NCBI GenBank assembly: GCA_021732445.1
Contig: JAKFUZ010000015.1
Location: forward strand, 1-64,000
Reading direction: 5' to 3'
Origin: Sphingomonas sp.
GTDB taxonomy: Bacteria; Pseudomonadota; Alphaproteobacteria; Sphingomonadales; Sphingomonadaceae
Length of the DNA stretch: 64,000 bases
A model generated the notes under the pieces. It did no database searches. It saw only the letters and a list, made by a program, of their open reading frames with translations, and was not told the origin of the DNA. The position numbers and the translations under genes are program-made. Shown here one piece after another: positions 58,123 through 64,000 of this stretch; within the stretch, counting starts at the first letter, position 1; each line of letters begins with the position of its first letter.

Positions 58123-59066
58123 TGGCAGTCTCCCTTTGGCCAGGCCACTGCCGACGTGCGCCGCGCGACGCGCAGCGTTGCCGAGCGGGCGCGGGGGTTG
58201 CGAGCGACTTCGGCATCATCAGCGCGCACCGCGCGGGCAACCTGCTCGAAGCTGGGGGCCGCCCGGGCTGACGTCGGCGGCAGGTGACGCGAGGCGCCAG
58301 GCTCTGCACCGCTGCGCTCCCGCAAGAACCTTTTCACCAGCCGGTCCTCCAGGCTGTGAAAGGTGACGATCGCCAGCCGCCCTCCAGGGCCAAGCACCCG
58401 CTCGGCCGCGGTCAACCCATCGGCCAGTTCGCCAAGCTCCCGGTTGAGATGGATGCGGATCGCCTGAAAACTGCGGGTTGCGGGGTCTTTCTTGTCGTGG
58501 GGCCGATGGCCAAGCGCGCGCCGCACCACATTGGCAAACGCTGTCGTGGTGCTGATCGGCCGGGCAGCGACGATGGCCCGGGCAACGGCCCGCGAGCGCG
58601 GCTCTTCGCCATATTCATACAAAATATCGGCGATTTCGGCTTCGTCGGCGCCATTGAGAAACTCGGCGGCCGACATGCCCGCCTGGCTCATCCGCATGTC
58701 AAGCGGCCCCTCAGCCTGAAACGAAAAACCACGTTCGGGCTGGTCGAGCTGCATCGACGACACGCCGATGTCCATCGTCACGCCGTCAACGGGGACCATG
58801 TCCCGCTCGGCGAGCGCCTGGTCGAGCCGGGAAAACTCAGCCTCGACCAGCGTCAGCGCGCCGCCAGCCTGCGCGACGAGATCAGCCCCGCCGGCAATCG
58901 CGCTCGGGTCACGGTCGAAGGCAACGACGGTTGCCCCCCTGGCCAGCATCGCCCTTGTGTAGCCGCCCGCGCCAAATGTTGCGTCGATGTGGCGCTCGCC
59001 GGGGCGGATGGCCAGCGCGTCGATCACCCGGTCGAGCAGCACAGGAATATGCGGTGACGCGTTCAC
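58119..59066 (-). CDS. rsmH: 16S rRNA m4C1402 methyltransferase RsmH (MraW)
   Basis: The 315-residue methyltransferase shows [34 protein letters not shown] (SAM site), [28 protein letters not shown], and [20 protein letters not shown]. It methylates C1402 of 16S rRNA. It starts with GTG overlapping the mraZ stop by 4 bp. Confidence 0.97.
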   Translation of the reverse strand: MNASPHIPVLLDRVIDALAIRPGERHIDATFGAGGYTRAMLARGATVVAFDRDPSAIAGGADLVAQAGGALTLVEAEFSRLDQALAERDMVPVDGVTMDIGVSSMQLDQPERGFSFQAEGPLDMRMSQAGMSAAEFLNGADEAEIADILYEYGEEPRSRAVARAIVAARPISTTTAFANVVRRALGHRPHDKKDPATRSFQAIRIHLNRELGELADGLTAAERVLGPGGRLAIVTFHSLEDRLVKRFLRERSGAEPGASRHLPPTSARAAPSFEQVARAVRADDAEVARNPRARSATLRVARRTSAVAWPKGDCQ

Positions 59067-59566
59067 AATTTTTCGCCCCGCTCTTCGAGGAAATAGGCCG
59101 CCGCCTCTTTCATGTCAGCCGAGACCTGGTCCGACTCCATCATCGTCGCCGGGTCCCAAATCTCGAAATGGCGGCCCATGCCCATGAAAAAGGCATAGCG
59201 GCTGATCCGCGCGCGCTTGCGGGGAAAGCCGGGCAAAATGAACCGGCCGCTCGCATCGAACGGCAGCGTCTCCACCGCCATGCCGGCGCGGATAATGTCG
59301 TGCCGGGGCGCACCGTCCGGCCCGGCCTGAGCGATGGCGCGCGCCTCAAGCTCCGTGAAGCGGGCGAGTGAATACGCTTCGTCAAACGCGATCAGACAGC
59401 GCTCGCTCTCGTGCAGCCCAACGACCACCTGCATGGCTTCTTTGGGATCGGTACCGCCGGGCAGGCGACTGAACAGGGTGCCGCGCAGGGCAGCCGGAAT
59501 GGCGACGCGACCCTTGTCGTCGACCAGTTGCAGCGCATAGCCCTGAAAGATTTCCCTGCCCGCCAC
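59063..59566 (-). CDS. mraZ: Transcriptional regulator MraZ
   Basis: The 167-residue protein has two SpoVT/AbrB-like MraZ repeats ([20 protein letters not shown], then [19 protein letters not shown]). MraZ binds short repeats upstream of its own gene and tunes dcw expression in other bacteria. The GTG at 59566 has a gagg Shine-Dalgarno 5 bp upstream and gives the family N-terminus; the frame is open to 59608. It is the first gene of the dcw cluster. Confidence 0.93.
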   Translation of the reverse strand: MAGREIFQGYALQLVDDKGRVAIPAALRGTLFSRLPGGTDPKEAMQVVVGLHESERCLIAFDEAYSLARFTELEARAIAQAGPDGAPRHDIIRAGMAVETLPFDASGRFILPGFPRKRARISRYAFFMGMGRHFEIWDPATMMESDQVSADMKEAAAYFLEERGEKL

Positions 59567-60021
59567 GCATACCTCGTGCTTGAGGCGCAACACTCCTCCG
59601 CCCCGCAAAGCGGCCGTTCAGCCACCACAGGTCACCCAAGACTCGCGGACGAGTGTTTCCACCCCAGTTGGCAACAGGGTTAACAGTCAGTAATCGGGGA
59701 TGCAACGGGTGAGTTGGGTTTTTCACCCCATTTCAGCAAAATTAAGCGGGTGAATAGCAGTAGACAGTGACACTAGCCGCAACATGTTCTTTGTTTGTTC
59801 ACGTGTGCTGCCGATCATTTCATAGCGAATCCTGTGGCGTAATCCGAAAAGCCTGGCCAGTGGGGCAATTTCCCCGATGTTGGCAGGGTGCGCATTTGCC
59901 GAGGCGCTTGGCCAACCGGGTGCGCCCAATGCGGCGCAGCGGCCGTCGGGGTGTTCCAACCAGCCGGTGCCGGGCAAGCCGCGCGATGATGCCTGCCGAA
60001 CCACCGGTCCGGCCAGGCCGG
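59567..60021. other. Non-coding leader/promoter region of the dcw cluster
   Basis: This 455-bp stretch holds no credible gene. On the minus strand it contains three TGGG-type direct repeats (plus-strand CACCCCA at 59724-59730, CACCCCA at 59660-59666, CACCCAA at 59633-59639). An ACTCG-CGGA-CGAGT hairpin lies at 59641-59654. A GGGTGA...TCACCC pair lies at 59707-59728. The segment 59820-60021 also contains small GC hairpins but nothing I can name. RNase P RNA motifs were sought and not found. Confidence 0.5.
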
Positions 60022-60327
60022 CTAGCGCGGCGGCGCGGCCGGTGGCGCGGCGGCGTTTGCGGCCGGGTCCGGATCGGCGGCGGCGCTTGGCGTCACGCCG
60101 ATTTCCGCGAGCGGCTCCTTGCTGGCATCGGCCTCGTTCGCCGTCGCGGCGTTCGCCATGTCGGCCGTCTTGGGGGCGCCGGTGCCGGTGAGCGCCTGCT
60201 CCGTGCTCGCCGAGCGGAAGATGGCGCTGGCGAGCGCAATCAGCAGCACGATGACGGCTAGTCCCGTCATCCCGACACGGATCCGCTGCACCTTCTGTCC
60301 CGCCTCGGTTATCTGGAAATTGGCCAT
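60022..60327 (-). CDS. Small single-pass membrane protein of unknown function
   Basis: The 101-residue product starts at ATG 60327 (MANFQITEAGQKVQRIRVGM). One membrane helix (LAVIVLLIALASAIF) and a ~60-residue Ala/Pro/Asp-rich tail follow. It matches no family I recognise. It lies 57 bp after the cysteine synthase gene on the same strand, so they may share a transcript. A 17-residue upstream extension of the frame (to 60378) is less likely. Confidence 0.65.
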   Translation of the reverse strand: MANFQITEAGQKVQRIRVGMTGLAVIVLLIALASAIFRSASTEQALTGTGAPKTADMANAATANEADASKEPLAEIGVTPSAAADPDPAANAAAPPAAPPR

Positions 60328-60384
60328 GGCAGCACACAGATTACCGCAGCCGACAGCGCTTGTCGAACCCGCAGGCACCGCTGC

Positions 60385-61377
60385 TCAGTCGCGCAGCAAA
60401 TGCGCGGGCACCGGCAAGCCCTTGCTCTCCAGCCAGGGCCGATTGTAAAGCGTGGACAAATAGCGAAAACCGGTGTCGCACAAGATGGTCACAACCCGCT
60501 TGCCCGGCCCAAGCGCCCGGCCGAGCGCTACCGCCCCTGCCACATTGATGCCCGACGAAAGGCCAAGGCACAGCCCTTCGTCCTTGAGCAGCCGCTCCAT
60601 CCAATGCAGCCCTTCCGCATCGGAAATGCGGAACTGCGTGTCAATCGGCGCGCCTTCCAGATTGGCGGTGATCCGCCCCTGGCCGATCCCTTCGGCAACC
60701 GACGACCCCTCGGACTTCAACTCGCCATGCGCATAATAATTATAGAGGGCCGCGCCGTGCGGGTCACTCAGCGCAATCGTTACGGCTTCATCCTTGCCTT
60801 TCAGGCCCAATCCCACACCGGCGAGCGTGCCGCCAGTGCCGACCGCGCAGGTAAACCCATCCACGCGCCCGTCCATCTGCGCCCATATTTCTTCGGCCGT
60901 ACCGCAGATGTGCGCACGGCGATTGGCGATATTGTCAAACTGGTTCGCCCACACCGCACCCGGCGTCTCCTCCGCGATGCGGCGACTGGTGTGCACGAAA
61001 TGACACGGGCTGGCATAGGGCGCGGCAGGCACCAGAACCAGTTCGGCGCCAAGCGCACGCAGCGTGTCCATCTTTTCGCGACTTTGTGTTTCGGGCATCA
61101 CGATGACGGTGCGGTAGCCTCCCGCATTGGCGACCAGCGCAAGGCCGATACCGGTGTTGCCCGCCGTTCCTTCGACAATCGTGCCGCCAGGCCCCAGCGC
61201 GCCCCGCGCCACGGCATCGCGCACGATGGAAAGCGCCGCCCGATCCTTCACCGAGGCACCGGGATTGGCAAACTCGCATTTAGCGAAAATCTCGGCGCCG
61301 CTTGCCATGCTCGGGCCGTTCAGCCGGACAAGCGGCGTATTGCCTATCAGCGCAAGCGTATCGGGGATGGTTTTCAT
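60385..61377 (-). CDS. cysK: Cysteine synthase A (O-acetylserine sulfhydrylase family)
   Basis: The 330-residue PLP enzyme has LALIGNTPLVRL at the start, the PLP-lysine in NPGASVKDRAAL, the EGTAGNTGIGLALVA substrate loop and VGTGGTLAGVGLGLK phosphate-binding glycines. It joins sulfide to O-acetylserine; a cystathionine beta-synthase-like variant cannot be excluded. The ATG at 61377 gives the family N-terminus; the frame continues upstream for 57 atypical residues. The start codon lies in the loop of a 14-bp inverted repeat. Confidence 0.9.
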   Translation of the reverse strand: MKTIPDTLALIGNTPLVRLNGPSMASGAEIFAKCEFANPGASVKDRAALSIVRDAVARGALGPGGTIVEGTAGNTGIGLALVANAGGYRTVIVMPETQSREKMDTLRALGAELVLVPAAPYASPCHFVHTSRRIAEETPGAVWANQFDNIANRRAHICGTAEEIWAQMDGRVDGFTCAVGTGGTLAGVGLGLKGKDEAVTIALSDPHGAALYNYYAHGELKSEGSSVAEGIGQGRITANLEGAPIDTQFRISDAEGLHWMERLLKDEGLCLGLSSGINVAGAVALGRALGPGKRVVTILCDTGFRYLSTLYNRPWLESKGLPVPAHLLRD

Positions 61378-61395
61378 GAGCCGCTGATAGGCAAT
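61339..61395 (-). repeat. Perfect 14-bp inverted repeat flanking the cysK start codon
   Basis: ATTGCCTATCAGCG at 61339-61352 and CGCTGATAGGCAAT at 61382-61395 are exact reverse complements separated by 29 bp. The cysK ATG (61375-61377) is in the spacer. In the mRNA this could form a 14-bp helix burying the initiation region. Confidence 0.85.
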
Positions 61396-61595
61396 GCCAG
61401 TGGCGCTGCGCAAGCGAACCAATTTTGGCCGCATCAAACACCTGCTATCGGCAGGGCACCGCAGCCCGGTTTCGTAGCTGCCCGATCGGTGGGCCCAACC
61501 CTTTATATTGTTACAATTTTGTTGCCAAAAATTCAACCGTCGCCACACCTGTGGCCCCTTGACGAATGATGCCGGGTAAGCGAAGCATAAACTCT

Positions 61596-61976
61596 ATGAA
61601 ACGCTATATCCTCCTGCCCGTCGTGGCGCTGCTGGCCCTTCCACTCGCAGCCTGCGACAACAAGCCAGAAGTGGTGACGACAACCGCATCTGACCCTATG
61701 GCCGAGCAGCTGAAAAAAGCCGCAAAGGTTGAGTTGCCTCCCGCGATGAAGGCGTCGGTCACGTTTCGCTGCAAGGATAACAGCCTTGTTTTTGTTGATT
61801 TCTTCTCCGGTGACAAGCAAGCCACGCTGCGCACCGCCAAGGATGGTGCGGCCATTCGGCTGACTGCCGAAGCCGCTGGCGATCCGCTAAAGGCCGACGG
61901 TTATTCACTGACCGGCACGCCCAAGGCCATTACCCTGACCCAGCCGGGCAAGGGCACGCTGACCTGCAAGACCTGA
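61596..61976 (+). CDS. Lipoprotein with MliC/PliC-like lysozyme-inhibitor-type domain
   Basis: The protein is 126 residues from ATG at 61596. A lipoprotein signal with lipobox LAAC (LLALPLAACDNK) leads to a short beta domain bounded by two cysteines (VTFRCKDNSLVFVDFFSGDK ... GKGTLTCKT). Cys spacing and the pattern C...V.F...A.L...GY.L resemble MliC-type C-lysozyme inhibitors. The assignment is by pattern only. In-frame ATGs at 61566/61569 would add 10 residues before the signal. Confidence 0.65.
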   Translation: MKRYILLPVVALLALPLAACDNKPEVVTTTASDPMAEQLKKAAKVELPPAMKASVTFRCKDNSLVFVDFFSGDKQATLRTAKDGAAIRLTAEAAGDPLKADGYSLTGTPKAITLTQPGKGTLTCKT

Positions 61977-62039
61977 TTGCGGCCACACGCCGGCTGACCG
62001 CGATTTTCAAGTCGCGCCAGCCTCCGGGATTCGCGATCC

Positions 62040-62066
62040 TTTCTGCCGCGTTATTACCGGCAGAAA
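62040..62066. other. Hairpin between the lipoprotein gene and parA
   Basis: TTTCTGCCG (62040-62048), loop CGTTATTAC, CGGCAGAAA (62058-62066): a perfect 9-bp stem 64 bp after the lipoprotein stop. No T-run follows, so termination is only possible. Confidence 0.4.
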
Positions 62067-62142
62067 TTGCACACCGCGCAAGCCCGGCCCCTTGCCTCTT
62101 GCCATGCGCTTCGGCACCATGCGCGCGTGCCCACCGCATGGG

Positions 62143-62883
62143 ATGAGCAACAGCTTGGCAACAATTGCAATCTACAGCCTCAAAGGGGGCGTCGGCAAAA
62201 CCACGCTCGCGGTGAACCTTGCCTGGTGCGCCGCTACCAGGTCGGCGCGGCGCACCTTGTTGTGGGATCTGGATCCACAGGCCGCGAGCACCTTTCTCCT
62301 GACCGACCGGCTACCCAAAGCCCAGGCCCAGGGCGCCTTTACCAAGGATGTCGACCCGGGCAAGCTCATTCGCAAAACAGCAATCGAGCGGCTCGACCTC
62401 ATCGCCGCAGACCCGTCGCTTCGCGGGCTTGACCTGCTGTTCCATGAACTGGACAAGAAGAAGCTGCTGGCCAAACTCCTTGCACAGGCGGGCAAAAATT
62501 ATGACCGGGTGCTGCTGGATTGTCCGCCCGGCCTGACCGAGACCAGCGACCAGATCATGCGCGCGGCCGACCTGATTGTCGTGCCCGTCATCCCCTCACC
62601 ACTGTCAGAACGTGCGCTGGATGCTGTGGCGCAGCGCCTTGGCGGCAGGGCGGCATTGCTGCCGGTGCACTCGATGGTCGACCGGCGGCGCACGCTCCAC
62701 CTGAATGCCGTCGAGCGGCACCCTGACTGGCCGATCATCCCGATGGCCAGCATCATCGAATCGATGACAGTCAGACGCGCGCCCGTCGGCAGTTTTTCGG
62801 CCAGATCGGCGGCATCCCAGTCATTTTCATTATTGTGGCAGGCAGTTGAAAAGCGGCTTGCCGAGCCGGGGAGCAAGTGCTGA
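62143..62883 (+). CDS. Orphan ParA-family ATPase
   Basis: The 246-residue deviant Walker-A ATPase has IYSLKGGVGKTTLAVNLAWC, the switch region LWDLDPQAAS and LLDCPPGLTE. No ParB or parS is visible nearby, so it is not a plasmid-type partition pair. Orphan ParA proteins position cellular cargo such as chemoreceptors or carboxysomes; the cargo here is unknown. I chose the ATG at 62143 (MSNSLATIAIYS). The 3' end overlaps aat by 7 bp. Confidence 0.85.
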   Translation: MSNSLATIAIYSLKGGVGKTTLAVNLAWCAATRSARRTLLWDLDPQAASTFLLTDRLPKAQAQGAFTKDVDPGKLIRKTAIERLDLIAADPSLRGLDLLFHELDKKKLLAKLLAQAGKNYDRVLLDCPPGLTETSDQIMRAADLIVVPVIPSPLSERALDAVAQRLGGRAALLPVHSMVDRRRTLHLNAVERHPDWPIIPMASIIESMTVRRAPVGSFSARSAASQSFSLLWQAVEKRLAEPGSKC

Positions 62884-63647
62884 CAACGGGCGCGGGCGCC
62901 GCCGAAACGCTCGACCCCCGGGTGGTGCTGGGCGCTTATGCTATTGGCGTGTTCCCGATGGCCGATCACCGCACCGCGAGCAGCGTTTACTGGGTGGAGC
63001 CAAAGCGCCGCGCCATCTTGCCACTCGACGGATTCTACCTGTCCCGGTCGCTGCGCAAAACCATTGTTCAAAACCGGTTTCGGGTCACCGCCAACCGCGC
63101 GTTCGAGCGGGTCATCGCGCTTTGCGCCGACGCCGCCGACGGCCGGCCAGACACGTGGATCAACCCAGCCATCGAGCGTGTTTTCGTACAGCTCCACCGC
63201 ATGGGCTATGCGCATTCGGTGGAGTGCTGGGATGGCGACCGCCTTGCCGGCGGGCTTTACGGCCTGGCCATGGGCCGCGCGTTCTTTGGCGAGAGCATGG
63301 TCAGCCGCGAGCGGGATGCCTCAAAAGTGGCGCTCGCCTGGCTGGTGGCCCGGCTGCGGGCGGGTGGATTTACCTTGCTCGATTGCCAGTTCCAGACCGC
63401 GCATCTTGCCTCGCTCGGCGCGACGGAAATCAGCCGGTCCGTCTATGTCGGCCTGTTGTCGGCGGCGATTGCGGGCGCGGTTGAAGGCGCCGTCGCTGGC
63501 GCACCCGGTGCCGCCTCGGCGGCGGGCGCCGGCTCGGCAGCGGGGGATTTTTTCGCGCTGGACCGCGTGGGCGCGTCGGAAATTGTAACGACCGAATCGC
63601 CACCCGACGGAAAGGTCATCGCGCAGCTTTTAACCCAGACATCATAA
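62877..63647 (+). CDS. aat: Leucyl/phenylalanyl-tRNA--protein transferase
   Basis: The 256-residue GNAT-fold enzyme attaches Leu or Phe from tRNA to N-terminal Lys/Arg, marking proteins for ClpAP. Seen: VVLGAYAIGVFPMA, WVEPKRRAILPLDGF, DTWINPAIERVFVQLHRMGY, AHSVECWDGDRLAGGLYGLA, FFGESMVSRERDASKVAL and LLDCQFQTAHLASLGATEIS. It carries a C-terminal Ala/Gly-rich extension ending in QLLTQTS, a tail known to me from sphingomonads. The start is GTG after gggagc. Confidence 0.94.
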   Translation: MLTTGAGAAETLDPRVVLGAYAIGVFPMADHRTASSVYWVEPKRRAILPLDGFYLSRSLRKTIVQNRFRVTANRAFERVIALCADAADGRPDTWINPAIERVFVQLHRMGYAHSVECWDGDRLAGGLYGLAMGRAFFGESMVSRERDASKVALAWLVARLRAGGFTLLDCQFQTAHLASLGATEISRSVYVGLLSAAIAGAVEGAVAGAPGAASAAGAGSAAGDFFALDRVGASEIVTTESPPDGKVIAQLLTQTS

Positions 63648-64000
63648 ATCGGGTGCTGCACGACATTCAGCGCCGGCCGTTCCTTGAACAGCCAGCCGGA
63701 AAAAACCCGCCGCCATTTCTTATCCGCCTGCTCCACCTCGACCTGCACAAAGCCGCCGGTGAAGTGTTCCTGCTCCCACGGCGCGGTCTGCTCACAAGCC
63801 TTCAGCCGGATGACGACCTGCCCGAGGCGCGTCGCTTCTCCGGGTTTCAGTGTCACGTCACGCGACACCCCGTTGCGCTTGTTGAGCAGCCCAAGCACCG
63901 CAACCCGCTGCCCCATGGGGGTGGCGCCCTGCGCGCGTGCCACATCTTCCGGCGCGGCGACGGTGACGATGTCAACCCCGGGCTGCGGCGTGTCGAGCGC
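63443..64000 (-). CDS. DUF2155 family protein, 5' end beyond the window
   Basis: The open frame runs off the right edge without a stop, so the N-terminus is missing. DUF2155 features are AVLGLLNKRNGVSRDVTLKP, RLGQVVIRLKACEQTAPWEQ and FSGWLFKERPALNVVQHPIY, then DVWVKSCAMTFP. The family is periplasmic and of unknown function. The C-terminus has an extra ~55-residue Ala/Pro tail that overlaps the end of aat on the other strand by 205 bp. Confidence 0.88.
   Translation of the reverse strand, partial: ALDTPQPGVDIVTVAAPEDVARAQGATPMGQRVAVLGLLNKRNGVSRDVTLKPGEATRLGQVVIRLKACEQTAPWEQEHFTGGFVQVEVEQADKKWRRVFSGWLFKERPALNVVQHPIYDVWVKSCAMTFPSGGDSVVTISDAPTRSSAKKSPAAEPAPAAEAAPGAPATAPSTAPAIAADNRPT

Noticed and set aside
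59567..60021. RNase P RNA gene (rnpB) upstream of mraZ
   Set aside because: rnpB sits near mraZ in some alphaproteobacteria, but the conserved GAGGAAAGTC and ACAGAA elements are not found on either strand.

Overview
This window looks like chromosome from an alphaproteobacterium of the order Sphingomonadales. The clearest signs are a serine palmitoyltransferase gene with its own acyl carrier protein, the PhyR/NepR/EcfG general stress response module, a GC-rich sequence, and an alphaproteobacterial gene order (rplU-rpmA-obg-proB; argS-SPOR-nagZ-scpAB-tatABC; a complete dcw cluster). I see no insertion sequence, prophage, CRISPR array, rRNA or tRNA. Nearly all of it reads as core genome.

Layout. 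1-3.3 kb: hspQ facing a TonB-dependent receptor, with a shared bidirectional terminator. 3.3-8.5 kb: rplU, rpmA, a GNAT acetyltransferase, a TetR regulator, obg, proB. 7.6-16.9 kb: an envelope-lipid region. It holds a CerR-like reductase, ACP, serine palmitoyltransferase, a CHASE3-type hybrid histidine kinase, lptF, lptG, a three-histidine-box desaturase and a roughly 385-residue GNAT-like acyltransferase that is a candidate bacterial ceramide synthase. Together these could make a ceramide, and they sit next to the inner-membrane half of the Lpt transporter. 17-23 kb (minus strand): xth, erpA, an M23 peptidase, bcp, glnE. 23.1-26.9 kb: the general stress response locus (ecfG and phyR on minus; nepR and an atypical HRxxN histidine kinase on plus) with a good EcfG-type promoter. 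26.9-33.3 kb: argS, SPOR protein, nagZ, scpA, scpB, tatA, tatB, tatC, all on minus. 33.5-37.4 kb: an M20 peptidase, then a DUF1501/DUF1800 pair. 37.4-41 kb: a TPR/SPOR cell-envelope protein translationally coupled to a dGTPase.

41-59.6 kb is a complete dcw cluster on minus: mraZ, rsmH, ftsL, ftsI, murE, murF, mraY, murD, ftsW, murG, murC, murB, ddl, ftsQ, ftsA, ftsZ. Thirteen successive gene junctions overlap by 1 to 4 bases, so the run from mraZ to ftsQ has no intergenic DNA. 60-64 kb: a small membrane protein, a cysteine synthase whose start codon lies inside a 14-bp inverted repeat, an MliC-like lipoprotein, an orphan ParA ATPase, aat, and a DUF2155 protein that overlaps aat tail-to-tail by 205 bp and runs off the right edge.

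The points most worth following up are the compact sphingolipid locus that includes lptFG, the degenerate histidine kinase in the stress locus, a six-unit 15-bp repeat at the 5' end of ecfG, an attenuator-like pair of alternative hairpins after rpmA, and the start-codon hairpin of the cysteine synthase gene. Start sites were revised where frame overlap, family length or a Shine-Dalgarno sequence favoured an internal start.
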